From UBA9732 sp052170315 (GTDB lineage Bacteria > Spirochaetota > Spirochaetia > Sphaerochaetales > Sphaerochaetaceae): a stretch of DNA of 64,000 nucleotides. Below, one piece after another: positions 7,526-17,512 of the stretch; the first letter of the stretch is position 1; each line of letters opens with the position of its first letter. The translations under genes were made by a program, and so were the position numbers. The notes beneath the pieces were generated by a model. That model ran no database searches. It had not been told where the DNA came from and saw only the letters and a list, made by a program, of their open reading frames with translations. The stretch lies in the NCBI GenBank assembly GCA_052170315.1, contig JBQNAT010000009.1:29297-93296 (forward strand). Direction: 5' to 3'.

Positions 7526-9457
7526 ATGGGAAAAAGGTTGGACAATAAAACAAGATTGGCTGCTACAAGATGGAAACTTGTGCTTTATGACATATTAGTC
7601 ATGCTCATTTCCTTTTTAGCAGTTTTCGGGATGCTGAATGGGGTGGACAGTTATGATATTAACAGGATAATACGCCACTGTCTTCTATTTGCTTTCTGCG
7701 TTTTTATTACAAGAGGATTAATGCATGTATATGTGCAGATCTGGCGTTATGGCGGTATCCACGGTTATGTCCGGCTTATGGTTGCAGACTTTATCGGGTT
7801 TTCGGTTTTCTTTGTTCTTTCAAGGCTTTTCCTTGTTGGAAAAGTACAAGCAATCTGGATGGTCGCTTTTGTCTGCATTGATCTTCTTGGCGTGCTTGTA
7901 ATCAGAATGCTGTACCGCTATGCCTTCAAATACAGTAACCTGAAGTCGTTCAAGGGCTCCCTGATGCGTTTTTTGCTCAGATTATTCGCAGGTATTAATG
8001 AAAAAAAACAAAATAACGATTTAAAGAAAATCAATGTGGCAATCGTTGGCGCAGGTAATATCGGAGTGAGCCTTGCACATGAGCTTATGACCAACAAAGA
8101 CTCCATTTACGAACCCCGCTGCTTTATTGACGTCAATAAGAAAAAAGTCGGACGTGAAATCTTTGGTTTAAAGGTTTTTATGGAGGATGCTAATCTTTCG
8201 GTAATTCTTAACGATTACAGCATACAGCAGGTAATTTTTTCGGTTCCGAACATGGATTTGGAGCAGAGGAAAAATGTTTATGAATTCTTCCGCAAAGCCG
8301 GATGCAAAATAATGCTCTACGATGCGCCTCAGATGGAAAGCGCGGACAGCAAGCTGAAACTGAGGGAATTCAGTATTGAGGAACTTCTTTTCAGACGTGA
8401 ACTTCTTGTAGTTGATGACAGGACAAAGGCTTACTACCGTGATAAGGTGATTCTTGTAACAGGCGGAGGCGGTTCCATAGGTTCTGAAATCTGCAGGCAG
8501 CTTGCCGAAATGTCTCCAAGAAAACTTATTATCCTTGATATCTATGAGAATAATGCCTATGACATTCAGCAGGAACTGAAGATAAAATATAAAGGCGCTT
8601 TGGACATTGAAGTTGAGATATGTTCAATAACAAACAAGGTGTCTCTTGACCGTGTTTTTGAGGCGCACAGACCGGACATAGTAATAAATGCCGCTGCGCA
8701 TAAACATGTCCCATTAATGGAACATAACTGCATAGAAGCTATTGAAAACAACGTTTTCGGATGCATGAACGTTGTTAAGTGCTGTGAGGAATACGGCGCT
8801 GCACGCTTTATGATGGTATCTACCGACAAGGCAGTTAATCCTACAAACGTCATGGGCGCTACAAAGCGTATGTGCGAAATGATAATTCATAGCGCCAGCA
8901 CCACGGGAAAAGTCAAATACAGCGCGACACGATTTGGAAATGTGCTTGGTTCGGCAGGTTCCGTAATTCCGCTGTTTAAGAAGCAGATTGCAGAAGGCGG
9001 ACCTGTTACAATTACTGACAAGAGGATAATCCGCTACTTCATGACTATTCCCGAGGCTTCACAGCTGGTTCTTGCTTCAGGCGCCATGGCGAACAACGGA
9101 GAGCTTTTTGTACTTGATATGGGGGAACCTGTCAAGATTCTTGACCTTGCGGAGACCATGATACGTCTTACCGGAGCCAGAAACGTAGAAATAATCGAGA
9201 CCGGTCTCAGACCGGGCGAAAAGCTGTATGAAGAGCTTCTGGTAAATACGGAAGAGCTGGACAAGACTGATAACAAACTGATTTTTATAGAGCGCGATAA
9301 GGCTGTTTACAGCGCTGAAATAGAGGAAAAACTTCAATGCCTGAGAGATGCCTGCGCATCAGGTTCTGATGAGAAGGCAAGGGAAGCTTTAAGGCTGGCA
9401 GTTCCTACATTCAAAAGACCTGAAGAGGTTAATTCAAATAGAGGATTAAAATACTGA
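7526..9457 (+). CDS. membrane nucleotide-sugar 4,6-dehydratase (CapD/WbpM/PglF family)
   Basis: A 643-residue polysaccharide biosynthesis protein that most likely converts UDP-GlcNAc to the 4-keto-6-deoxy sugar. Four membrane helices occupy about residues 18-135. They are followed by a first Rossmann fold (VAIVGAGNIG, near residue 171) and a second, catalytic SDR fold with LVTGGGGSIGSEICRQLAEM near residue 308. The catalytic stretch MMVSTDKAVNPTNVMGATKR is the CapD form, in which the usual YxxxK tyrosine is replaced by methionine. Length and domain order are those of the large WbpM/PglF type. It is the first gene of the locus, behind an unusual leader. Its base composition resembles the housekeeping genes more than the A+T-rich genes downstream. 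Confidence 0.92.
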   Translation: MGKRLDNKTRLAATRWKLVLYDILVMLISFLAVFGMLNGVDSYDINRIIRHCLLFAFCVFITRGLMHVYVQIWRYGGIHGYVRLMVADFIGFSVFFVLSRLFLVGKVQAIWMVAFVCIDLLGVLVIRMLYRYAFKYSNLKSFKGSLMRFLLRLFAGINEKKQNNDLKKINVAIVGAGNIGVSLAHELMTNKDSIYEPRCFIDVNKKKVGREIFGLKVFMEDANLSVILNDYSIQQVIFSVPNMDLEQRKNVYEFFRKAGCKIMLYDAPQMESADSKLKLREFSIEELLFRRELLVVDDRTKAYYRDKVILVTGGGGSIGSEICRQLAEMSPRKLIILDIYENNAYDIQQELKIKYKGALDIEVEICSITNKVSLDRVFEAHRPDIVINAAAHKHVPLMEHNCIEAIENNVFGCMNVVKCCEEYGAARFMMVSTDKAVNPTNVMGATKRMCEMIIHSASTTGKVKYSATRFGNVLGSAGSVIPLFKKQIAEGGPVTITDKRIIRYFMTIPEASQLVLASGAMANNGELFVLDMGEPVKILDLAETMIRLTGARNVEIIETGLRPGEKLYEELLVNTEELDKTDNKLIFIERDKAVYSAEIEEKLQCLRDACASGSDEKAREALRLAVPTFKRPEEVNSNRGLKY

Positions 9458-9686
9458 TAAGGTTGGTTTACACTTTCAGCGGTCTGGAATATTGACATAT
9501 TTCTGCCGATCTCGGATATCTCTTCTGTTGATAATAAAGCAGGAAGGGTACTGTTGGGGAATGCTGTAACAGGCAAATCAGAATAAAGAAGAAGATGGAT
9601 ACAAAAGATACATCTGGCACTTTTATATGATTAACCGTTCTCTGCTTATATGATATCATAAGACAATTTGTTAACGGGGTGGATAC

Positions 9687-10517
9687 TTGATAGCACTTTA
9701 CATCTTTCTTGTGATAATCTGCTTTCTTTTTTTGATGGCAATCATCAATAAGAGAGGTTCTATATATGGAAATGCCCCTGACCAAAAGAATCCTTTTGAA
9801 GGCAAAAAGGTCATCTTTGTTCAGGATGACAATTACAAAGAGAATGCTGATGGAGAAAGAGGCTATCTTGAGGCTGTCGGGAACAGCGACTACAGGATGG
9901 GTTTCTATGGAAGGTTCGTAAAAAGGTTCCTTGATATAGTACTTTCCCTTATGGGGCTGATTATTCTGTCTCCGGTATTCCTCATCCTTGCCATTGCTAT
10001 AGAGATAGATAATCCCGGCCATCTCTTTTTTACACAGAAGAGGGTTGGAATTCACAAGCGGTATTTCAAGCTGCATAAATTCAGAAGCATGAAGACTCTC
10101 ACTCCACATGATGTTCCAACACATATGCTTGAGAATCCCGAGCAGTATATCACCAAGGTAGGAAAGTTCATCAGGGCACACAGTCTAGATGAGCTGCCGC
10201 AGATCTGGGATATATTCATTGGAAACATGTCTGTCATTGGTCCGCGTCCAGGACTATGGAACCAGGATATGCTTACCTCTGAGAGAGACAAGTACAATGC
10301 CAATGACGTGAAGCCAGGTCTGACCGGTTGGGCTCAGATCAACGGCAGAGATGAGCTGGAAATTCCTGACAAAGTCAGACTTGACGGAGAGTATGTAGAG
10401 AAACAGTCCTTCTCTTTTGACTGCAAGTGTTTTCTTGGAACCATCAGCAAGATTGGACATGATGACACTGTTGTGGAAGGTGGGACTGGTGAAATGAAGA
10501 AGGGGCAGATAAGGTGA
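9687..10517 (+). CDS. initiating sugar-phosphate transferase (bacterial sugar transferase family)
   Basis: A 276-residue WcaJ/PglC-type polyprenyl-phosphate glycosyl-1-phosphate transferase, which transfers the first sugar phosphate to undecaprenyl phosphate at the membrane. An N-terminal hydrophobic segment is followed by a variable region. The family core begins near residue 76 (RFVKRFLDIVLSLMG) and includes RVGIHKRYFKLHKFRSMK, SLDELPQIWDIFIGNMSVIG and GPRPG, ending with GLTGWAQINGRD. The TTG start is supported by GGGGTGG seven bases upstream. The 229-base gap before it holds no clear gene. It ends in a 4-base overlap with the epimerase gene. Confidence 0.92.
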   Translation: MIALYIFLVIICFLFLMAIINKRGSIYGNAPDQKNPFEGKKVIFVQDDNYKENADGERGYLEAVGNSDYRMGFYGRFVKRFLDIVLSLMGLIILSPVFLILAIAIEIDNPGHLFFTQKRVGIHKRYFKLHKFRSMKTLTPHDVPTHMLENPEQYITKVGKFIRAHSLDELPQIWDIFIGNMSVIGPRPGLWNQDMLTSERDKYNANDVKPGLTGWAQINGRDELEIPDKVRLDGEYVEKQSFSFDCKCFLGTISKIGHDDTVVEGGTGEMKKGQIR

Positions 10518-11386
10518 AGAACATCTTAATAACCGGAGGCGGGTCATACATTGGAACCTCATTTGCAGAATATCTTTCAAAATGGCCTGAGAAATATCAT
10601 GTTGATACTGTTGATATGATTGATGGATCTTGGAGAAACAAGAGTTTTTCTGGCTATGATGTTGTCTACCATGTTGCTGGAATTGCCCATTCAGACAGTG
10701 GAAAAATCAGTGCCGAGAAAGAGAAGCTATACAGGTCAGTCAACACCGACCTTGCGGTTGAGACCGCAAATAAGGCAAAGAGGGAAGGCGTCAAACAGTT
10801 TATCTTCATGTCGTCTGCAATCATATATGGAGATAGTGCTCCAATCGGTAAAAGCAAACTGATAACACGTGACACCAAGCCTTCTCCAACCAACTGTTAT
10901 GGTGACAGCAAACTCCAAGCAGAAAAGGGAATACTCCCGTTGTCCTCGGAATTCTTTAAGGTCGTGGTGCTTCGTCCGCCAATGATCTATGGAAAAGGCT
11001 GTAAAGGAAACTTCGCTGTCCTTGAGAAGATGGTAACAAGATTGTCCATTTTCCCAAAAGTAAAGAACCAGCGATCCATGCTTTATATAGGTAATTTTGT
11101 AGAATTTGTAAAACTAATGGTCGACAACAATGAATCCGGAATATTCTGGCCACAGAACAGTGAATACAGTAATACCAGTGAACTTGTTGTATTGATTGCA
11201 CAGGCCAAAGGAAAAAAGATTTGGCTAATTCCCGGCTGTACTTGTCTCTTGAAGATTGCATCTCATTTTACCGGTTTTGTGAACAAGGCTTTTGGAAACC
11301 TTACTTATGATAAAGCAATAGGTGACTACCAGGAAAATTATAATCGTTATAATCTTGAAAAAAGCATATCAATAGTGGTTCATTAA
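10514..11386 (+). CDS. NAD-dependent epimerase/dehydratase (SDR, sugar nucleotide)
   Basis: A 290-residue extended short-chain dehydrogenase, probably acting on a nucleotide- or lipid-linked sugar. The N-terminal ILITGGGSYIGTSFAEYL is the cofactor-binding loop; VVYHVAGIAHSDSG and IFMSSAIIYGD follow, and the catalytic tyrosine and lysine lie in TNCYGDSKLQAEKGIL. It resembles the WbpV/WcaG-like C4-reductases that pair with PglC/WcaJ transferases, which suits its place directly behind one. The start is GTG in a GTGA overlap with the upstream stop. Substrate is not determinable. Confidence 0.85.
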   Translation: MKNILITGGGSYIGTSFAEYLSKWPEKYHVDTVDMIDGSWRNKSFSGYDVVYHVAGIAHSDSGKISAEKEKLYRSVNTDLAVETANKAKREGVKQFIFMSSAIIYGDSAPIGKSKLITRDTKPSPTNCYGDSKLQAEKGILPLSSEFFKVVVLRPPMIYGKGCKGNFAVLEKMVTRLSIFPKVKNQRSMLYIGNFVEFVKLMVDNNESGIFWPQNSEYSNTSELVVLIAQAKGKKIWLIPGCTCLLKIASHFTGFVNKAFGNLTYDKAIGDYQENYNRYNLEKSISIVVH

Positions 11387-11413
11387 AACTAGATATTGCT
11401 TGGAGTTTTTTAT

Positions 11414-12604
11414 ATGGGTAAAAAAAAATTATCTGGCGTTTTCTTTCATGACCTCCCTATATATAAGGATGTTGATGGTATTTATTGCAGTACTACCTTG
11501 ACAGATAAAATGTTTGAACGTTATTTGTTGGTGGTAGATGAATTAATCATAGTAACACGAGTATACCAGTTAGATGTCACATATGAAAAAGCAAATCAAG
11601 AGCGTATTAGTGAGCAGAGAATCCATATTATAGGTATGCCCAATTTGAATACTTTTTATGGATTTGTATTCTTATTGCCAAAAGCAAAGAAAGAAATTCG
11701 AGAAATTATTAAGCAGTCCGATTTGATTTTTATAAAGGGCGGAACCATAGCAAACATTGCAGCTGCAGAAGCAAGAAAGGTTTGTAAAAAATATCAGATT
11801 GATGCGGCAGGCTGTGCATGGGATGCATACTGGAATCACAGCATAAAGGGGAAATTAGTTGCTCCTATATTTGAGTATTTAACTAAGAAAGATATTTGGA
11901 ATGCTGCTTGCGTTGTTTATGTTACGAATCATTGGTTGCAGGATCGATATCCAACGAAAGGGATTAGTACAAATGCCTCTAATGTTGTATTGGAAGATTT
12001 TGATGTTTCCATATTAAAAAAAAGATTAAAGATGCTTATTGGTTTACACAATCGTGATACTCTTGTAATTGGTACTACTGCTGCTTTAGATAATCGTGCA
12101 AAAGGACAACATTTCGTTATCAAAGCTATGAAAATTTTAACAAGTCAAATCAATATTCGATATGAACTAGTTGGTGGTGGTGATTCTTCATATTTGGAAT
12201 CGGTTGCTCAAAAGTGTGGTGTTGCAGACCATGTCGTGTTCAAAGGCCAAATGACACATAATGAAGTGTTAAATTGGCTGGATGGAATTGATTTCTACAT
12301 ACAACCGAGTCTCCAAGAGGGATTGCCGCGATCGGTAATTGAAGCACTCAGTAGAGGTTGTCCGTGTCTGGGCGCACGTACTGGTGGTATACCAGAACTA
12401 ATTAGTGGAGAGTATATATTTCGTAGAAAGTCAGGTTCTGATATTGCTTCAAAAATTCTGAAATTGTTTAATTCTGATTTGAATGAAATTGCAATTCATA
12501 ATTTTGATATAGCCAAACAATATAATGCTGTTGATTTAAATTCCCGTAGGCAAGAAATTTTCGAAAAATATAAATCAATGGTAATTGGAGATATCGATAA
12601 ATGA
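11414..12604 (+). CDS. glycosyltransferase family 4
   Basis: A 396-residue GT-B glycosyltransferase. The C-terminal half carries the nucleotide-sugar site: LVIGTTAALDNRAKGQHFVI, then YELVGGGDSSYL, HVVFKGQMTHNEVLNWL, and the donor-binding IQPSLQEGLPRSVIEALSRG with the EGLP...E signature of group 1/GT4 enzymes. The ATG at 11414 follows TTGGAG with 8-base spacing; an in-frame TTG six codons upstream has no such site. From here to about 19.4 kb the DNA is clearly richer in A+T than the flanks, as is usual for exchanged O-antigen or capsule segments. Donor and acceptor are unknown. Confidence 0.88.
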   Translation: MGKKKLSGVFFHDLPIYKDVDGIYCSTTLTDKMFERYLLVVDELIIVTRVYQLDVTYEKANQERISEQRIHIIGMPNLNTFYGFVFLLPKAKKEIREIIKQSDLIFIKGGTIANIAAAEARKVCKKYQIDAAGCAWDAYWNHSIKGKLVAPIFEYLTKKDIWNAACVVYVTNHWLQDRYPTKGISTNASNVVLEDFDVSILKKRLKMLIGLHNRDTLVIGTTAALDNRAKGQHFVIKAMKILTSQINIRYELVGGGDSSYLESVAQKCGVADHVVFKGQMTHNEVLNWLDGIDFYIQPSLQEGLPRSVIEALSRGCPCLGARTGGIPELISGEYIFRRKSGSDIASKILKLFNSDLNEIAIHNFDIAKQYNAVDLNSRRQEIFEKYKSMVIGDIDK

Positions 12605-13734
12605 AATGCGTCTTTATCAGTTGCTTCAATAATTATGATGTCCGTATGAAGGCTGTAATGGATTGCTTTACAGCTGTAGGATTTAATGTAACATATGTCA
12701 TTTCAGATTTTAACCACTATTCAAAAGAAAGATTTCTATTTGAGAAAGATAATATAAAACAAATCCATGTTCCCCAATATAGGCACAATTTATCTATCAT
12801 GCGATTGCTCTCTCATTTTTATTTTTCTGTTAAGACAAAAAGAATTCTGGATGAGATTAATCCTGGCATTATCTATTGTATGTTTCCGCCTAACTACCTG
12901 GTCAGTGAGATTAGTAAATACAAATTGAAAAGGAAGGTTAAGGTTATTTTGGACTGTTTCGATTTCTGGCCTGAATCATTGTTAGGACCAACAGATAGGA
13001 GAGTATATAAGTTCCCTTTCTCAGTATGGCGAAATATGCGTGAAAAGAATCTTAGAACTGCCGATTTGATTGTATGTTGCACATCTCAGATGAAGGATTA
13101 TTATGCGAAACAGAATTATCCAGTTCAATTACTATGGCCGTCTATTTCCCGTTTGCCAATACAGGTTTGTAAAACCGATGTATCAGATTCCATAACATTT
13201 TGCATCATTGGAATGATTAATCATATAATAGATATCGAATTAGTGATTGATTTTCTTGGAGGTATAGCGGCATCAAAGAAAGTAAATCTTCATATTATTG
13301 GAGAAGGGGACAATTTACCGATGCTTGAAAGTAAATTGATGGTTGGGGGCGTTAATGTTATTAAACATGGTGTCATCTTTGATTTTGAAAAAAAATGGGA
13401 CATTATTTCTCAATGTAACTTTGGTCTAAATATCCCAAAGGAAAAAATAAATTCAGGAATGGCTTTAAAAATGGTGGAATACCTAAGTTTTGGTCTCCCG
13501 GTTATTAATAGCGGAATGGGGGATTCAAAGCAATTGATAGCGGAACGTCATCTTGGGTTCAATCTGAATCGTAGTAATTGCACGGAAGTTGCGAGGCTGA
13601 TTCTGCAAATAACCTCTGACAATATTATGGCTATGAGTAATAATTGCAATAGCACTTATGAAACGTTTTTTTCTGGCGACAACCTTAGGTCATTTATAAG
13701 GAAGTTGTTGATATCATGGGGTTATATCAGTTGA
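12601..13734 (+). CDS. glycosyltransferase (GT4-like)
   Basis: A 377-residue GT-B type protein. The N-terminal half has IIYCMFPPNYLVSEISKYK and VILDCFDFWPES, a pattern common in family 4 enzymes that act on lipid-linked saccharides. The C-terminal half has LHIIGEGDNLPMLE and the donor-site region NFGLNIPKEKINSGMALKMV followed by EYLSFGLPVI. It overlaps the previous gene by ATGA and the next by 19 bases, so translation is coupled across all three. The family is fairly clear; sugar specificity is not. Confidence 0.83.
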   Translation: MKCVFISCFNNYDVRMKAVMDCFTAVGFNVTYVISDFNHYSKERFLFEKDNIKQIHVPQYRHNLSIMRLLSHFYFSVKTKRILDEINPGIIYCMFPPNYLVSEISKYKLKRKVKVILDCFDFWPESLLGPTDRRVYKFPFSVWRNMREKNLRTADLIVCCTSQMKDYYAKQNYPVQLLWPSISRLPIQVCKTDVSDSITFCIIGMINHIIDIELVIDFLGGIAASKKVNLHIIGEGDNLPMLESKLMVGGVNVIKHGVIFDFEKKWDIISQCNFGLNIPKEKINSGMALKMVEYLSFGLPVINSGMGDSKQLIAERHLGFNLNRSNCTEVARLILQITSDNIMAMSNNCNSTYETFFSGDNLRSFIRKLLISWGYIS

Positions 13735-15065
13735 ATCTATTTCTTTTTGTCATTTTGTTAATCCAATCCATGTTTGTATATATGGTTATTAGTAGAAATA
13801 TTCTTTCCCCGGTCTGCTTAGTTAATCTCACTTTTACTTTTTCGTCTTTAGTTTTGGCTATAAAAAATCCCCAATGGGGGTATAACATTTCGGCTTTCAC
13901 TGTAATTGTAATATCATTATCTTTGTTATTTTTTAATTTAGGATACTTATTAGCACGTAGGATTCCAACAGTTAAGGTAACAAATAGGACATCATTAGGC
14001 ATAGGAAATGGTAATTACTTAATATTTGAAATTAGTCGCCAAATGTCCTTTTTTTTCAGTTTTATATCATTTATTGTTTTATTGTGTTATGCTCTATTCC
14101 TGTTATTAAGTATTAGGGGTGCTGGTATTCATGGTGATTTCTTCAGTTCCCTCTCGCAGTATAGAAACTTGGTTGTTAATTATCCCGATTTATACAGAAT
14201 ACCTGTATTGTTAAATATTGGTCTTGCTTTCCTTAGGGCTTATAGTTATTGTTGTATTTTTTTTATTGTATATAGCATGATTTATAAGTATCCCTTCAAA
14301 AGGTACCTGTTCGCCGTAGTTTGTCATTGTATCGTGATTCTTCTCGGAACTGGGCGTGGTGAGATAATCACACTTCTTTCTGCCGTTATTTTTGATAGCT
14401 ATGCTGCACTTTGTATGAAGAAAAATAGAGCCAGTAATATAGTTCTAATTAAGATTGCTTTGCGGTGTTTCGTTATTTTTATTGGTTTATTTTTGTTGCT
14501 GGGTATTTTACGTAATTCGAACCTTGATTGGTTTTCATTATTGTCGGTATATATTGGGAGTCCTATTGTATGTCTTGATAGTTTTTTAAATACAACGCAT
14601 GTACCAAGTGTCCTTTTGGGACAAAATACATTGTGGGGTTTTTATAATATTTTGAGACACATTGGCATAAATATTCCTTTTTATTCTCAGCATTTACCTA
14701 TGATATACTGGGGAGGAAATGCACAATTTGCATCAAATATCTACACTGGGTTCTATACATATATATCCGATTTTGGGCTCTTTGGCAATTTTATTATTCT
14801 ATTTTTTTGTGGTTATGTTTTTAATCATGTCTGGAAAAAATATACATCTCGTAATTCCAGCTTGATGGTCATCTTTTACGGTTCATTTTGGGGATATGCA
14901 TCTATTATGTTGTTTGTAACGGAGAGGATCTTTAGTACCTTTATCTCATTACCAAGTTTTGTGTTAGTATTCTTTGGTATAATTATTTGCAGGTTATTTA
15001 TTAACGTATCTGTGCATGAAAATCAGAGCCGTATTGCTGACCAAAAGGAAATAGGAATCGTGTAA
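13716..15065 (+). CDS. Wzy-like O-antigen/repeat-unit polymerase
   Basis: A 449-residue polytopic membrane protein with about 11-12 hydrophobic segments and few charged residues, placed between glycosyltransferases and a flippase. A large soluble loop around YRNLVVNYPDLYRIPV and the motif GTGRGEIITLLSAVIFD resemble the oligosaccharide-repeat-unit polymerase family (EpsG/Wzy type), where a GRGE or GSR motif in a loop is typical. Wzy proteins are poorly conserved in sequence, so topology and neighbours carry much of the weight. It overlaps the previous gene by 19 bases and touches the next in a TAATG junction. Confidence 0.75.
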   Translation: MGLYQLNLFLFVILLIQSMFVYMVISRNILSPVCLVNLTFTFSSLVLAIKNPQWGYNISAFTVIVISLSLLFFNLGYLLARRIPTVKVTNRTSLGIGNGNYLIFEISRQMSFFFSFISFIVLLCYALFLLLSIRGAGIHGDFFSSLSQYRNLVVNYPDLYRIPVLLNIGLAFLRAYSYCCIFFIVYSMIYKYPFKRYLFAVVCHCIVILLGTGRGEIITLLSAVIFDSYAALCMKKNRASNIVLIKIALRCFVIFIGLFLLLGILRNSNLDWFSLLSVYIGSPIVCLDSFLNTTHVPSVLLGQNTLWGFYNILRHIGINIPFYSQHLPMIYWGGNAQFASNIYTGFYTYISDFGLFGNFIILFFCGYVFNHVWKKYTSRNSSLMVIFYGSFWGYASIMLFVTERIFSTFISLPSFVLVFFGIIICRLFINVSVHENQSRIADQKEIGIV

Positions 15066-16561
15066 TGATAAACAGGAAAAAAATGGTCCTTATTAATTGG
15101 GGATGTGAACTCGGTTATTACGTTGTAGTGATGCTATTTGGTTTTCTGGCTCCACGTCTGATAATAAAGTTCTATGGTTCAGAGGTGAATGGTTTACAGG
15201 CGACGATTACTCAAGTCATAAACATTATATTGCTGTTGCAGTCTGGGGCTGCAACAGCTGCGATTTATTCCTTATACAAGCCAATTGCAGACTCTAATAA
15301 TGATGAGATATCGAAGAATTTAAGTTCATCAGTTATGTATTTTGAACGACTAGCTGTTGTTTTTTTAATTCTAATGTACCTTGTATCCTTTGTTGCTTCG
15401 TATGTTATTAAGACAACACTGAATCGGAAATTAGTTTTTATCGCTTTTATTTTTTCTGGAATGAAATCTTTCCTCGATTTATATTATTGTTCTAAATTTA
15501 GGATTCTTTTTTCTGCTAATCAGAGAAAATATATATTATCAATTGCTACCCTGATAGAACAATTCGTATACTATTTGTTGCTCTTTTTATCAATTTATAA
15601 AAAACAGTCATTTTTCCTTTTCAATTTATGGTTTATGGTCGGCTGTCTTTTTAAGATACTATTCCTCCATTTTCGTTTCAAAAAGCAATATAAAAACCAA
15701 ATTGTAATTAAGAAGAGCAAGGAATTGCCTCACTTGATGAATAGAAATTATGCACTTGCAAATGAGGTCTCACATAGTATTTCGATTTCATCCATTACCA
15801 TTCTCATCTCTTTGATGTATGGTTTAAATGAAGCGAGTGTCTTTGCAGTCTACTATTTGGTTAGCCAGGCATTATCATTAATCTCAAGTTCACTATATTC
15901 AGCCTTTGAACCCAGTTTCGCGAACTTGATAGCATCTGGAGACGATAAAAGTGCCCAGGTTATTTTTCAAGCATTTCAGTTAGCTTTTGTAATGTTTAAT
16001 ACATTGTTAATGTCATGCATGCTTTATTTGGTTACCCCATTTGCTGTTATTTACACCTCTAATGCAGCAGATATTAAATATGAGAATAATCTAATTGCAG
16101 TGCTACTTGTCATGATAGGAACCATGTCTGCTTATAGGATTCCATATAATATGGTTGTTTCATCGTGCGGATTATTCAAAGAAACATGGAAACAGCCGGT
16201 TTTTACAGTATGCATTACCTTTTTAATTTCCGTTATCTTCGGCCGTATTCGATTTGAGCTCATAATACTTGGTCCAGTTATTTTTTATTTCGTTAATTTC
16301 GTCTATCAACATTTTAAGATTAATCAGATAAGAGAAGGCTTCGCCACAAAAAAAGTATTTTTTGAATTCTTAATATCTGTATGTCTACTTGTTATAACAT
16401 GGTTTCTTGCTACTAAAAGGAATTTTGAAATTAATACCATTCACTGCTGGATGATTTCTGCGATTGTGTTTGGACTTATTGCTCTGGCGGTAATAACAAT
16501 TAGTATAGTCATTTTCTTCAAAGATGATGTCGCCGTGATAAAGAATTTGTTGCGGAAATAA
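15065..16561 (+). CDS. Wzx-like polysaccharide flippase
   Basis: A 498-residue protein with 12-14 predicted membrane helices. The N-terminal WGCELGYYVVVMLFGFLAPR and SEVNGLQATITQVINIILLL are typical of the MATE/Wzx-type lipopolysaccharide transport family, with the conserved YG(S)EVNGL segment. It would move the lipid-linked repeat unit across the inner membrane for the adjacent polymerase. Its ATG shares one base with the stop of the polymerase gene. IS3 debris lies directly downstream. Confidence 0.85.
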   Translation: MINRKKMVLINWGCELGYYVVVMLFGFLAPRLIIKFYGSEVNGLQATITQVINIILLLQSGAATAAIYSLYKPIADSNNDEISKNLSSSVMYFERLAVVFLILMYLVSFVASYVIKTTLNRKLVFIAFIFSGMKSFLDLYYCSKFRILFSANQRKYILSIATLIEQFVYYLLLFLSIYKKQSFFLFNLWFMVGCLFKILFLHFRFKKQYKNQIVIKKSKELPHLMNRNYALANEVSHSISISSITILISLMYGLNEASVFAVYYLVSQALSLISSSLYSAFEPSFANLIASGDDKSAQVIFQAFQLAFVMFNTLLMSCMLYLVTPFAVIYTSNAADIKYENNLIAVLLVMIGTMSAYRIPYNMVVSSCGLFKETWKQPVFTVCITFLISVIFGRIRFELIILGPVIFYFVNFVYQHFKINQIREGFATKKVFFEFLISVCLLVITWFLATKRNFEINTIHCWMISAIVFGLIALAVITISIVIFFKDDVAVIKNLLRK

Positions 16562-16568
16562 ACATTTT

Positions 16569-16799
16569 ATGTTATCGGCGTATTCCTGGGAGAAAGTTCA
16601 TATGGTTGAAACGTATAATAAGAGTCGTGTTATTCTATCCTTGATAATCTCCCCAATAATAATGAAAAGTGAGTTGGATATAAGGATAGACTACAGAACG
16701 ATTTATACAAGCATGGACAAATTAATGAAAAAGAGGTTCGGTCTGCCTATTACAGATTTTCAATCCATCACAGAAGAAAGTGTTAACAAAAAAGAATAG
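16569..16799 (+). pseudogene. unrecognised small reading frame before the IS3 remnant, probably debris
   Basis: A 76-codon frame starts 8 bases after the flippase stop without a clear ribosome binding site and runs into the transposase remnant. The piece SELDIRIDYRTIYTSMDKLM looks like real protein sequence (charged, helical), but I cannot assign it to a family. It is most likely the tail of a gene truncated by the insertion sequence. Low confidence that it is expressed. Confidence 0.3.
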
Positions 16800-17455
16800 A
16801 GAGGATACAGTTCGAATATGGTCTGTAGGCTTCATGCAACATCGGACGGCATCCGAAGGACTCCTAAAGAAGGAACAGGATATTGAACTCAGCAACAAAG
16901 TGGAGAACCTTCTCAAACTTAGATTCAAGCCTGCTAAGCCGAAGCAGACCCCCGTTACAGATGTTACCTCCATCCGGATTTCAGATAGAGGTTTTCTCCA
17001 TCTGAGCGCATTGCTCGATTTGTTTGGCAGAAGTGTCGTAGCTTATCACTATTCCTACAGCAATGTACCTGGAATGCTGGGGAAATGCTTCTCTCTGCAC
17101 GTGACAAGGGATACAGGGAATTCATGCTTCGTTTAGACCAGTGTCCCAGCTACTTCTCTGAAGGCAGGGTTTCCATTTGCAACGAAATGGGGATTGTTCG
17201 GAGTATGCCGAGGAAAGGTGACTGCTGGGACAACTCCTTTATTGAAAACTTTTTCTGCCACATGAAGAGCGAACTCAAAATAAAGAAAAGGGACGAAAAT
17301 CTCCGACCTTGCAGCGGAAACATTGATTGATTAATACATCCTTTGGTACAACTCGGATTGAATCCAATCTGGACTTGGAGACCTGTCTCCTATAGAATAC
17401 CCAGAGGAGTACATTAACTCAAATGTTCTGTTCCACTTTTTGGGGAGCCTGTTCA
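16800..17455 (+). mobile_element. decayed IS3-family transposase (orfB) with right end
   Basis: Pieces of an IS3-type DDE transposase appear in changing frames. VENLLKLRFKPAKPKQTPVT and SDRGFLHLSALLDLFGRSVV match the start of the integrase core, and SMPRKGDCWDNSFIENFF is the catalytic-glutamate region. A further frame gives WYNSD, a TGA in place of the family arginine, then IQSGLGDLSPIEY, the C-terminal motif. At least two frameshifts and one stop are therefore present. The sequence TTCCACTTTTTGGGGAGCC ending in TTCA at 17455 resembles an IS3 right terminal repeat; no matching left end was found. It cannot encode an active transposase. Confidence 0.8.
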
Positions 17456-17512
17456 AAAATGAGCAAAATTAAAAATCGGATAATAAAGTTGTGCAGTAAT
17501 AGGAGGTCCTAA

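Noticed and set aside
7110..7553. 147-codon minus-strand open frame across the polysaccharide leader
   Set aside because: No ribosome binding site, unlikely amino acid make-up, and it overlaps the terminator hairpin, the palindrome and the start of the gene at 7526.
9458..9686. Possible gene remnant between the CapD-type gene and the sugar transferase
   Set aside because: A short frame (about 9470-9586) reads plausibly for some 35 residues but matches nothing I know; too little to call.
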